NCBI RefSeq assembly: GCF_963082655.1
Contig: NC_081553.1
Span: 34,168,882-34,232,881, forward strand
Direction: 5' to 3'
DNA: 64,000 bases
Source of the DNA: Stomoxys calcitrans
Taxonomy: Eukaryota; Arthropoda; Insecta; Diptera; Muscidae
Every line of letters starts with the position of its first letter. Within the stretch, counting starts at the first letter, position 1. The notes beneath the pieces were generated by a model that did not search any database, was not told the origin of the DNA, and saw only the letters and a program-made list of their open reading frames with translations. Below, in pieces: positions 21,416 to 32,258 of the stretch. The position numbers and the translations under genes are program-made.

Positions 21416-22632
21416 GAGCGTGCTAAGTTCAGCTGGGCCGAATCTTATATACCCTCCACCATGGATCAGAATTGCGCCCTCTAGCGTCTGAAGAAGTCAA
21501 GATCCAAGATTGGTTTATATGGCAGCTATACCAGGTTTTGAACCGATTTGTGCCACTCTTAGCACAGTTGTTGGAAGTCGTAACAAAATACTTCATGCAA
21601 AATTTCAACAAATCGGATGAGAATTGCGCCCTCTAGCAGCTGAAGAGGTCAAGATCCAAGATCGGTTTATATGGCAGCTATATCAGGTTATGTACCGATT
21701 TGTGACATACTTATCACAGTTGTTGGAAGTCATAACACAACACCTCATGCAAAATTTCAGCCTAATGGGATGAGAATTGCGCCCTCTAGAGGCTCAAAAA
21801 GTCAAGATCCAAGATCGGTTTATATAGCAGCTATATCAGGTTATGTATCGATTTGTGCCATACTTAGCACAGATTCATGCAAAATTTCTACCAAATCGGA
21901 TGAGAATTGCGCCCTCTAGCAGTTGAAGAGGTCAAGATCCAAGATCGGTTTATATAGCAGCTATACCAGGTTTTGAACCGATTTGTGCCACACTTAGCAC
22001 AGTTGTTAGAAGTCATAACACAACACCTGATGCAAAATTTCAGCCAAATCGGATGAGAATTGCGCCCTCTAGCGGTTGAAGAAGTCAAGATCCAATATCG
22101 GTTTATATAGCAGCTATACCAGGTTTTAAACCGATTTGTGCCACACTTAGCACAGTTGTTGGAAGTCATAACACAACATCTCATGCAAAATTTCAGCCTA
22201 ATAGGATGAGAATTGCGCGCTCTAGCGGCTGAAGAGGTCAAGATCCCAGATCCAAGATCGGTTAATGTGGCAGCTATATCAGGTTTTGAACAGATTTGGA
22301 CCATACTTCGCACAGATGTTGCTTGGAAGTCATAACAAAATACTTCATGCTAAATTTCAGCCTAATAGGATGAGAATTGAGCCCTCTTTCGGCTGAAGAA
22401 GTCAAGAAGCAAGATCGGTTTATATGGCAGTTATATCAGGTTATGAACCGATTTGAACCATACTTAGAAAAGATGTTGGAAGTGATGTCAAAACACCACG
22501 TGCAAAATTACAGCCAAATCGGACGAGAATTGCACACTTTCAAAAGCTAAAGAAATCAAAGAAGTCATTTAAAATTCCAACCGACCTACACTAATTAAAA
22601 GTCCTTCCCAAAATTCCAAGCGCTTAGCTTTA
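21416..22632 (-). mobile_element. Family A element A8
   Basis: Left end GAGCGTGCTAAGTTCAGC, a degraded palindrome, then TATACCCTCCACCATGGATC. Six to seven very similar tandem units follow (GCCCTCTAGCGGCTGAAGAAG, GGTTTATATAGCAGCTATAC). The right end is lost and it passes into a different tandem repeat. Confidence 0.82.
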
Positions 22633-23060
22633 CCTGTAAACCGTTTTAGCCCACTAGTTGGCCACAGTGGGCCATTTACTCTGAAAAATAGGGAATCATA
22701 TGGAAAAATTATAAAATTTTGCCAAAAATTGGCCAATATCTTGGTTTCTTTAATACTTAGGACTCTAAATTGAATAGATTCAGAAAAATCGTAATCCCCA
22801 ATATATTTCCTGTAAACGCTTTTAGCCCAGTTGGCCATTTACTCTGAAAAATGAGGCATGATATGGAAAAATGAACAAATTTTGCCAAAAATGCCCAATA
22901 TGTTGGTTTCTTTAATACTTAGGGCTCCATATTGAATAGTTTCGGAAATAGTGTAGTCCCTTTTATATTTCCTGTAAACGGTTTAAGCCCACTATTTCTC
23001 AGTTGGTCACAGTGGGCCATTTACTCTGAAAAATGGGCCGTTTTGGGGCACCGTTTTAGC
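22633..23060. repeat. Tandem repeat of 162-176 bp, three units
   Basis: Units begin CCTGTAAAC at 22633, 22809 and 22971. Each carries GGCCATTTACTCTGAAAAAT, and the first two complete ones carry TTGGTTTCTTTAATACTTAGG. It is unlike families A-E. No coding potential was recognised. Confidence 0.75.
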
Positions 23061-23064
23061 CCAC

Positions 23065-23540
23065 AACATAGGATGGGGGTGTACTAATCTAGTCATTGCG
23101 TTTGTAACACCTCGATATATGGATCTAGGATCCCATAAAGTACATATTTTCCATGTCCGTCCGTCCGTCTGTCGAAATCACGATAGATGTCGAACGAGTA
23201 AAGCTAGCCGCCTCAAATTTTGTACAGACACTCAATATTTACGTAGGCCATTGGGGATCGTAAATGGGCGATATCGGTTCGGATTTGGATATAGCTCCCA
23301 TATAAACCGACCTCCCGATTTGACTTCTTAGAAATTTCGTACATAGTGTTCTGTTATGACTTCCATCGGTCAAGAACCTGATATAGTTCCCATATAAACC
23401 GATGTCCCGATTTGATTTCTTGAGCCCCTGGAAGCTTCAATTTTCATGCGATTTGGCTAAAATTTTACACATAGTGTGCAAATTATGTTCCAAATCGGTC
23501 TCTCGATTTGACTTCTTCAGCCCCTGGAAGCCGCCGAAGT
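23065..23540 (+). mobile_element. Family A element A9, truncated
   Basis: Left end ATAGGATGGGGGTGTACTAA, GTCCGTCCGTCCGTCTGTC at 23154-23172, then units with GGATATAGCTCCCATATAAA. No palindrome end is seen; it decays into the minisatellite region. Confidence 0.7.
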
Positions 23541-23589
23541 TGTGTTTTTCCAATAATTTTGTTATCTACAGAAAATGTCCTAAAACAAT

Positions 23590-23945
23590 TTTTTTTTATA
23601 AAAATGTCCTCAAAATTTTCTTTTATAAAAATGTCCTCAAAATTTTTTTTTATAAAAATGTCCTCAAAATTTTTTTTATAAAAATTTCCTAAAAATTTTC
23701 TTTTATAAAAATGTCCTCAAAATTTTCTTTTATAAAAATGTCCTCAAAATTTTCTTTTATAAAAATGTCTTCAAAATTTTCTTTTATAAAAATGTCCTCA
23801 AAATTTTCTTTTATAAAAATGTCCTCAAAATTTTCTTTTATAAAAATGTCCTCAAAATTTTCTTTTATAAAAATGTCTTCAAAATTTTCTTTTATAAAAA
23901 TGTCCTCAAAATTTTCTTTTATAAAAATGTCCTCAAAATTTTGTT
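23590..23945. repeat. 27-bp minisatellite, about 13 copies
   Basis: The unit is TTTTATAAAAATGTCCTC plus AAAATTTTC. Because 27 is a multiple of 3, both strands stay open: MSSKFSFIK repeated on plus and ENFEDIFIK repeated on minus. The first four copies are irregular; later ones are nearly identical. A GTCTTC variant recurs at a 108-base (4-unit) distance, indicating a higher-order period. No sign that it is a gene. Confidence 0.95.
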
Positions 23946-24998
23946 TTTCAATATTTTTTATCAAGTTTATAAATTTCTTATTTAGAATCTTTTACAGTAC
24001 AAAGTTATATGAATTTTTTGTTTCCATCTTTCTTGTTTCTTAGTATTTTTTAGCAAAATAGCCTTTATTGTAATTGTATTATACAGGTATACCCCATTTC
24101 TCGTGGTTATTGCAAGAATTTTTGAACCATTCGGCAAGTTCTTTCTAAAACAAACCTACTCTTAAATGACTCAATTGACCCCAAAAAATTATTTTTTCTT
24201 TGAAACAATTATTAGTCATATGAACGAATGAATAAATTCACAATGACTAGTTATTGATATCAACTACTTAGAACTGTAATGAAGAAGTAAGTTTCAATGT
24301 TCAACACAGAAATAGCGCAGATAAACCAACGATTTTCTGTAACAGAGTTCAATGTTTCCAAGTGGCTTGAGTACAAAGCAATTCGCTTGTAATCCAAAGC
24401 CAAACTTCCAATCGACTCACATAAAAGTGGTCATTCAAAATAATTTAACGAGAGGCCCAATGAGATTCACCCAAGCATTTTCATGCTTTCCATGGAGCAG
24501 AGCCCACTACACTTGAAAAAAATGTTTCGAGTGCCTTGTGTTGCTGTGTTGTCCACCACGTTACAGTTTCCAATGATTCCAAATGAAATTGCGCCTATTC
24601 TCAAGACATTTGAAGTAAGCAAAACTCAATGAAAAACGAAAACGAGAAAAAAAAACGTGAAAACTAATTCAACCTAGCCACAAGGCGAATAAAAGTAAGC
24701 CAACTGTTGCCACTTGCGCCACCACTGACTGCGTCTGCATCATGTGCGAGAGCTGTGAGTGAGTGATCTTTGGCGCAGGGTGCATTCAGCGATATCGAGC
24801 CACAAATAAATATTTAATTGTTACTAATTGAAAGGTTGTGCAAAATAGAATGGACGCAGCAACAAACGTAAAGATTATGTTGCGATGTACACGCAAATAT
24901 GCAAATACACGAAAAGCTTTTATTGCTGTACGATTTTTGAAATTTTTTATGTTGTTTTTTATGGGTTAATGTATAGCCACTCAGAAATAATTTATAAA
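23946..24998. other. AT-rich spacer, no gene recognised
   Basis: Likely intronic or intergenic. 24700-24800 is less AT-rich, with CACTCACTCACAGCTCTC on the minus strand, but no exon could be built. Nothing else was recognised. Confidence 0.4.
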
Positions 24999-26218
24999 AC
25001 AAGTAAAAGCGTGCTAAGTTCGGCCGGGCCGAATCTTATATACCCTCCACCATGGATCGCATATGTCGAGTTCTTTTCCCGGCATCTCTTCTTAGGCAAA
25101 AAAAGGATATAAGAAAAGAAGTTAAATAGAGAGATCGATTTATATGGGAGCTATATCAGGCTATAAACCGATTCAGACCATAATAAACACGTATATTAAT
25201 GGTCATGAGAGAATCCGTCGTACAAAATTTCAGGCAAATCGGATAATAATTGCGACCTCTAGAGGCTCAAGAAGTCAAGATCCCAGATCGGTTTATATGG
25301 CAGCTATATCAGGTTATGAACCGATTTGAACCATATTTGGCACAGTTGTTGGACATCATAACAAAATACTACGTGCCAAAATTCATTCAAATTGGATAAT
25401 AATTGCGCCCTCTAGAGGCTCAAGAAGTCAAGACCCAAGATCGGTTTATATGACAGCTATATCAGGTTATGGACCGATTTGAACCATACTTGGCACAGTT
25501 GTTGGATATCGTAACAAAACACGTCGTGCATAATTTCATTCCAATCGGATAAGAATTGCGACCTCTAGAGGCTCAAGAAGTCAAGACCCAAGATCGGTTT
25601 ATATGGCAGCTGTATCAGGTTATGGACCGATTTAAACCATACTTGGCACAGTTGTTGGATGTCATAACAAAACACGTCGTGCAAAATTTCATTCCAATTG
25701 GATAAGAATTGCGCACTCTAGAGGCTCAAGAAGTCAAGACCCAAGATCGGTTTATATGGCAGCTATATCAGGTTATGGACCGATTTGAACCATACTTATC
25801 ACAGTTGTTGGATGTCATAACAAAACACGTCGTGCAAAATTTCATCCCAATCGGATAAGAATTGCGCACTCTAGAGGCTCAAGAAGTCAAGACCCAAGAT
25901 CGGTTTATATGGCAGCTATATCAAAACATGGACCGATATGGCCCATTTACAATACCAACCGACCTACACTAATAAGAAGTATTTGTGCAAAATTTCAAGC
26001 GGCTAGCTTTACTCCTTCGGAAGTTAGCGTGCTTTCGACAGACAGACGGACGGACGGACGGACGGACAGACGGACGGACATGGCTAGATCGACATAAAAT
26101 TTCACGACGATCAAGAATATATATACTTTATGGGGTCTCAGACGAATATTTCGAGTAGTTACAAACAGAATGACGAAATTAGTATACCCCCCATCTTATG
26201 GTGGAGGGTATAAAAATA
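24999..26218 (-). mobile_element. Family A element A10, complete
   Basis: Left end AACAAGTAAAAGCGTGCTAA, then the palindrome GTTCGGCCGGGCCGAATC, TATACCCTCCACCATGGATC and TCTTCTTAGGCAAAAAAAGG. Five tandem units follow, then the GACR run, and the right end CTTATGGTGGAGGGTATAAA. It has both subterminal inverted repeats and is the best reference copy of family A here. Confidence 0.9.
26037..26080. repeat. (GACR)n tetranucleotide run
   Basis: Eleven consecutive GAC(A/G)-type units inside A10. The complementary form is (GTCY)n, the proto-microsatellite known from dipteran mini-me elements. It is the longest run in the window; other copies carry 3-5 units. Confidence 0.9.
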
Positions 26219-26261
26219 TTCTTGTAAAAAAAATTAAAATTTAATAAAGAAATTCATAAAA

Positions 26262-27235
26262 AAAAGGAAAAAAATAAAAACCACATTTTGCCAAAATTCG
26301 GTGAAGTTATGAACCCATAGTAGCTATATCGAAATATGATCAGTTCTAAAATCGGAACTGATATCGATATATGTGTCAGCTGTATCCAAATATGATCCTG
26401 ATTGCGCGATATTCGGGGAGGATGTGTAGGTTTAACATAACTCACTGTACCAAATTTCAGCTAAATCGGGTAATAATATGGGAGAAAGACCTTTATTCGG
26501 GAGATCAGTCTATATGGGGGACACACCCAAAAATGTTCCGATCTAAACCATATTCTGCACGGTATTCAAAGATCAAAACACAGCTCAATATATCAAATTT
26601 CAGCTAAATTGAGCAATTAAAGCGGGTTATATTAAGATATAGTCCGATCTGGATCATAGTCGGCACCAATATTGGGGGTATGCCGAATTTCAGCAAAATC
26701 GGGTAATAAATGCTAATTTTGTGCGCCAAAAACCTAAAATCGGGATATGAGTCTATATGGGGGCTATATTGAGTTATAGACCGATTTGGAACATATTCAG
26801 TACGGATATCGGCGATCTTAACACAACTCATTAGGGAAAATTTAAGCGAAATCGGGTTATAATTGAGGCTGTAAGGGCCTAAGACTCTAAATCGGGAGAT
26901 AGTTAACTATCTGGCAGCTATATCTAAATATAGTCCCATTTAAACATATTTCATAAGAGTATCGAAGGGCTTTCGGGAAATCGGTTTGTATGGGGGCTAT
27001 ATAGCCCGATAAAGTTCATCCTGGAACTAAACCTGCCAGTGGACAAAAAAGAATCGGAGCAATGTTTCAGCTGAAAATTTTCATTTTTGAAGACTGTAAC
27101 GCGATTTCAACAGGCAGTCGGACAGACGGACGGACACTTTATAGGGTCGAAAACGAATGTTTCGATGCGCAATACGAACGGAATGACAAAATTTATTTAC
27201 TACCACCCTTCGATAGTGGGTATAACAAGTGAAGA
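26262..27235 (-). mobile_element. Family D element D2
   Basis: Degenerate units with GGGAGATCAGTCTATATGG and AGCAAAATCGGGTAATAAATG, then a GACAGACGGACGGAC run at 27122-27136 and the right end CACCCTTCGATAGTGGGTAT. The left end is not defined. Confidence 0.65.
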
Positions 27236-27439
27236 AAGTCAAAAGTCGAGAGGAGCCGACTACACCACGTAGTGTACCCACTACTAATTTTAACCAATAG
27301 TTTGAGTATATGAACTAAAGATGTATGATGAAATTTTGTACACCTTTTGAGACTTCAAATGAAACATTTTGGCCAAAATTATGTAAAGATCGAAAGGTCT
27401 TGTACCAAAAGAGTAATTTGTTGCAAAATTTCTAACAAT

Positions 27440-27490
27440 TAGATATCCAAAGTTCGGCCCGGCCGAACTTAATGCCTTTTTACTTGTTTT
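27440..27490 (+). mobile_element. Family B right-end fragment B5
   Basis: Only the last 50 bases: GATATCCAAAGTTCGGCCC, the complementary palindrome arm and ATGCCTTTTTACTTGTTT. Confidence 0.8.
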
Positions 27491-27775
27491 TGGTTGTGTT
27501 TTTTTTTTTTTGTTTTGCTTTAAAACAGATTTTCCGTTTATAAAAAAAGAGCGAAACCCACGATTTCATTTTGAAAACATCGTCTTATCGTTTTATCGGT
27601 TAAATGAACCAGCTTCGTAATCAAAAGCCCGATTTTCTATCTTAAAAACCAGATTTTTGGTATTTACTACCAAAATTTTGGTTTGCCAAACCGGATTTTC
27701 CGGTTTTAAAAGCGGTTTTCGGATTAAAAAGCTTTTTTTTGGGTTTTAAAATCAAGTTCTTTCAATGGCTTTTTC
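27491..27775. repeat. Degenerate GATTTTCCGGTTTT-type repeats
   Basis: Loose repeats of GATTTTCCG/GATTTTTGG with AAAACCAG and AAGCGGTTTTCGG. No coding signal. Confidence 0.4.
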
Positions 27776-28620
27776 AAATACATGTATATGATCTACATCA
27801 AAATATTAACCGATATGAAACCTTCTTGTTATGACTGTTAGAAGTCATAAAAAAATACCACCTCAAAAATGTCAGTCAAATCGAGTAATAATTGCGACCG
27901 AAGGCCACCGTAGCGCAGAGGTAAGCATGTCCGCCTATGACGCTGAAAGCCTGGGTTCGAATCCTGGCTGGTACATCAGAAAAAAAAATTTTCAGCCGTA
28001 TTTATCCCCTCCTAATGCTGGCGACACTTGTGAGTTACTTTGCCATGTAAAAACTTCTCCCCAAAGAGGTGTCGCTCTGCGACACTCCGTTCGGACTCGG
28101 CTTTAAAAAGGAGGTCCTCTATCATTGAGTTTAAAATTTAATCGGGCACCACTCATTGATTTGTGAGCAGTTTGTCCCAGTTTCATCATGGAATGTTCAT
28201 GGGCAAATTTGCATTTGCAGAGGCTCGGAAGTTAAAAGGTATATGGCAGCTACATCAGGTTATGAACTGATTTAGACCATACTCTGTGTTATTATTGGAA
28301 GTCATACCAATACGATATGTGCAAAATTTTACCCATATTTGATAAGAATTGCGCCCTCTAAAGGCTCAAGCGAGATCGGTTTATATGGCAGCTATATTAG
28401 GTTATAGACCGATTTGGCCTATTTACCATCCCAACCGACCTTCACCAATAAGACGTATTTGTGCAAAATTTCAAGCACCTATCTTTACTCATTCGAAAGT
28501 AAGTGTGTTTTCGACAGACCCGACGTCCGTCATATCATGACGATCAAGAATATATACCTTATATATAACTAAGACAAATATATTTCTTAAGACAAATTTT
28601 TCATGAAATACAGAAAAAAT
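27776..28620 (-). mobile_element. Family A element A11 split by SINE
   Basis: A family A unit ends at AATAATTGCGACC, the SINE occupies 27899-28218, and family A resumes with AGAGGCTCGGAAG through two units to a degenerate right end (ATCATGACGATCAAGAATAT). The right end terminus is lost. Confidence 0.7.
27899..28218 (+). mobile_element. tRNA-derived SINE copy S3
   Basis: A complete head with TAGCGCAGAGG and GGTTCGAATCC, body and tail ending GGGCAAATTTGCATTTGC. Inserted in family A unit sequence. No clear target duplication could be made out. Confidence 0.88.
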
Positions 28621-28679
28621 CTTTCCTTAGAAGAAAAATTTCATAGAATTTCCTGTCTTTGAAAAAAATGGGGAAAAAT

Positions 28680-28917
28680 ATCGGTTCTGATTTAGATATA
28701 GCTTTTATATAAACCGATCTCTCGATTTGACTTCTTAAGCCCTTACAAGCTGCAATTTTTGTTCGATTTGACTGAAATTTTGCATGTGGTGTTCTGTTAT
28801 GACTTCCAAAAACTGTGCCAAGTACGGTCTAAATCGATCTATAACCTGATATAAACCGAATCCATGGTGGTGGTTTCCCAAGGGTCGGCCCGGCCGAACT
28901 TAGCACGCTTTTACTTG
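28680..28917 (+). mobile_element. Family A right-end element A12, short
   Basis: One unit (GGTTCTGATTTAGATATAGC, GATCTCTCGATTTGACTTC), then the palindrome GGTCGGCCCGGCCGAAC and TTAGCACGCTTTTACTTGTT. Internally deleted. Confidence 0.7.
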
Positions 28918-29830
28918 TTTTACTTTAGAAAATGTATAGGAATTTAAAAAAAATAAATATTAAAATTTTGTTTTTGGAAAAAAAATTTGAAATGAAATTA
29001 TCTTTGGAGGAAATCTCGTAGAAATTTTGTCTGTAGAAAAAATTGTTCTAAAGACAAAGTTGCTGTAAAATTAAGAAAACGGTTAGTTTGTTTCACACAA
29101 AATGGAGTGAGTCGAGACCTTGAAATTTTGAGAGACATAGGAGAGAATTGATAGAAAATATTGTTCTTAGAAAAACTCTTTTAGAAAAATATTTTAAAAT
29201 TTTTCTTTTGGGAAAATATTTAAAAAAATTTGGTTTGGTTTTTTTGTTTTTAGAAAACAATATTTTTTAAGACAAAAAAAAAAAATGTTTAATATGTTTA
29301 GCTTAAAGAAAAAACTACGAATTTCATCTTTACAGATATCTTTGTATTTAGAGAAAATTTCGTAGAAATTTTTGTCTTCACTATATCAAATCAAACAAAG
29401 TTTCCATAAACTTTAGGGACGTATAAATTTTGTCCTTAGAAGCAATTAGAAAAATTATTATGAAAATTTTGTCTTTTGAAAATGTTTAAAGTAAAATTAT
29501 CTTAAGAAAATGTGTAATGTAAATTAACTTTAGTAAAAAAGTCTTGTCTTTAGAAAAATTTGTTTTAACTTAAGACAAAATTTCCATGAAACTTAGAAAA
29601 CTTTTCTTTAGATAGAAATTTCATTACAATTTTTTCAACAGAAAAAATTTATTTGAAAACTTGTTAAAAAAGCAAATTTCGTCTTTAGTAAGGTTTATAA
29701 AAATGTTGCCTTGAGGTTTTTATTAAAATTTTGCCTTTAAGAAAATTCTTTAAAATGTTGCTTTTGAAGAAAATGTAACTAAAATTTTTTCCAGAACACT
29801 TTTAAATGTTTTCCCCCAAAATCGCACTTC
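28918..29830. repeat. Degenerate AT-rich short-period repeat
   Basis: Recurring TTAGAAAAAATTT / AAAATTTTGTCTTT motifs at irregular spacing of about 25-40 bases. It resembles a decayed form of the 27-bp minisatellite at 23590 and the tract at 54700-56087. No gene seen. Confidence 0.5.
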
Positions 29831-30044
29831 GTAATGAAAAACAAATTCATGAAATCAGCAAATGAAAGTAAACTAAAAACATAAAAAACGGCTAAATCAA
29901 CATTTGTTGATTACTAAACAAAAAGTGTCTTGAATCTAAAAAAGCACATGTAATAAAGTACACAAAATTGTTTCTGTTTGTGCTAGAGGTTCTAAAACGA
30001 AATGAACAAAACTATTCTAATATTTAAGAACAAACTTTTCTTAC

Positions 30045-30213
30045 TTTTTACATTTTTGAAATTTAGCGAGAGCGCAAGTCTTCAACCTTTCTAATAATTC
30101 ATGAAATCGTTGGCTTGCGTTTAACGTCACTGGAGTCTCAACAACCTCAAGAGACTGTTGTTGTTTCGAAGCAGAAGCAGAAGGAGAAGGAGTAGGTGTG
30201 GAAGAAACAATTT
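30045..30213 (-). CDS. Possible internal exon, protein not recognised
   Basis: A 169-base open segment lies between a TTTTTCTAG acceptor (30214-30222) and a GTAAGA donor (30039-30044). It reads IVSSTPTPSPSASASKQQQS, then a predicted-helical stretch LNASQRFHELLERLKTCALA, then KFQKCK. The Ser/Pro-rich start followed by a helix looks coding, and its base composition is less AT-rich than its surroundings. Its end phase does not fit the next Past1 exon at 21212, so it is not simply spliced to it. It could belong to a gene nested in the Past1 intron, an alternative exon, or be chance. Confidence 0.35.
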
Positions 30214-31212
30214 CTAGAAAAATTTTGAAAATGAAAAAAAAATCGTTATGGTTAAAGAGTTACTGAAGAAAAAATTCAACGTCAAAAATAAGTCACTGCA
30301 CAATGGCTTGGATGAAATAGACAACAATGGACAAAAACTAAAATTGGGTTACATGTAAGAGAAAAAAAAGTAACACCAACCCTAGAAAAAAAAATGGGAA
30401 CGCAACAGCAAATCCACAACAAGTAGAACAAAATAATGGAAATAAGAAAAGGAAATTGCAAAATCTACACAAATGTGAAGAAACATCTACGACGACGACG
30501 ACAACAACAACAACAGCAATATATAGCTGTCTGTTTGCTCATATTGGTCTACGCCCGTTCTAAACTACGGCAACAGTCACTGCTGCCATCAACAACATAC
30601 CTTCAAAGCCATTTAGCAATTTAATGCTAAACATGTGATATAAATTATTAACTAAACTGGGAAATAGTTTTTTTTTTTCTTTGCTCTTTCATTGGCAGTT
30701 TGGTCTGATTCGCTTTGGCTTGATGTGGACAAAACGTCTTTGCGCGGCAGTCACAGGGACAGACGGACGGACGTATTAGCTACTCCTCCACTCATGAAGT
30801 GAATGAACAGAACAAATACTTAAATGGGCCAAACGGCAGCCCCATGATGTTGATAAGCATGGTAACACCGAGATATTAGGAAACGCTCGTCTAATCAGAT
30901 AACCTGCCAACCATCAACCAGCAGCTACAACAACACAATTTTGATGATAAAATTCGCGTAAATAAATTATATAATAATTTAGACTTAAAGAGCTAACACA
31001 CCAACACATTCTACGAAAGACTCACCTAACTAACAAGGTGAGAAATCATTTAGGCAATTATGTTGTTAACTTTGGATACCAACGACAAGGTGAAAGGTTC
31101 GTCATTTTATGTGGGAAGGGTTCTATACTTTTTCTCCAGTGCCCTCCTTCTTTTCAACCCAAAAGAAACAACCCTTCTTTTCAACCCAAAAGAAAAAAAT
31201 TTTCCGGGAATT
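30214..31212. other. Spacer, no gene recognised
   Basis: AT-rich with a (GAC)n/(CAA)n stretch at 30491-30519 and a GACAGACGGACGGAC remnant at 30758-30772. 31141-31198 has a duplicated TTCTTTTCAACCCAAAAG. Nothing coding was identified with confidence. Confidence 0.4.
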
Positions 31213-31255
31213 TACGGCCTTATTCACAAAACTTCATGAAACCTTAAAATGGGTT
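31213..31255. mobile_element. Family F end fragment
   Basis: ACGGCCTTATTCACAAAAC followed by TTCATGAAACCTTAAAATGG, the same end sequence as the family F elements at 44516 and 57678. Cut off by the adjacent family A element. Confidence 0.55.
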
Positions 31256-32258
31256 TAACTCCTCGAAATATTCGTCTAAGACCTCATAATGTATATATAT
31301 TCTTGATCGTCGTGACATTTTAAGTCGATCTAGCCATGTCCATATAAACCTATCTGGAATCTTGACTTCTATAGCCACTAGAGGGCGCAATTCTTATCCG
31401 ATTTGGCTGAAATTTCGCATGACGTGTTTTGTTATGACCTCTAATAACTGTACCAAACATGGTTTAAATCAATCCATAACCTAATATAACTGCCATATAA
31501 ACCGATCTGGGATCTTGACTGCTTGAGCCACTAGAGGGCGCAATTATTATCCTATTTGGCTGAAATTTTGCATGAGGAGTTTTATAATGACTTTCAACAA
31601 CTGTGCTTAATATGGTTCAAATTGGCCTATAAACTGATATAGCTGTTATATAAACCGATCTTGGATCTTGACTTCTTTAGCCACTAGAGGGCACAATTCT
31701 TATCCTTTTTGGATGAAATTTTGAATGAGGAGTTTTATTATGACTCCTTATCCTTTTTGGCTGAAAATTCGCAGGACGTGTTTTGTTATGACCTCTAATA
31801 ACTGTACCAAATATGGTTCAAATCGATCCATAATCTGATATAGCCGACATATAAACCGATCTGGGATCTTGACTTCTTGAGCCTCCAGAGGGCGTAATTA
31901 TTATCCTATTTGGCTGAAATTTTGTACAACAGCTTCTCCCATGACCTTCAACATACGTATCAAACATGGTCCGAATCGGTCCATAGCTTGATACAGCTCC
32001 CATATAAACAGATCACTTCTTGAGCCCCTAAAGGGCGCAATTCTTACTTTTACACAAAGACTTCTACTATGGTGTCCAACATTCAATTCAATTATGGTCC
32101 GAACCGGACCATAACTTGATATAGTTCCAATATTGTTTTCTTTTATCCTTTTTTTTCCTAAAAAGAGATATCGGGGAAAAGAACTCGACAAATGCGATCT
32201 ATGGTGGAGGGTATATAAGATTCGGCCCGGCCGAACTTTGCACGCTTTTACTTGTATT
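31256..32258 (+). mobile_element. Family A element A13
   Basis: Family A in palindrome-right orientation: AACTCCTCGAAATATTCGTC, CGATCTAGCCATGTCC without the expanded GTCY run, and five units. Then GCGATCTATGGTGGAGGG, the palindrome TTCGGCCCGGCCGAAC and GCACGCTTTTACTTG. The left terminal 60 bases are missing. Confidence 0.85.

Noticed and set aside
21888..22313. 141-residue minus-strand frame with repeated MTSNNCAKCGTNRFKTWYS-type blocks
   Set aside because: A direct reading of family A tandem units, not a gene.
23590..23945. CRISPR-like array
   Set aside because: Repeats are contiguous without unique spacers, and the context is an insect genome.
23689..24043. Long open frames on both strands through the minisatellite
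   Set aside because: They exist only because the 27-base unit is a multiple of three; no start context, splice sites or plausible protein.
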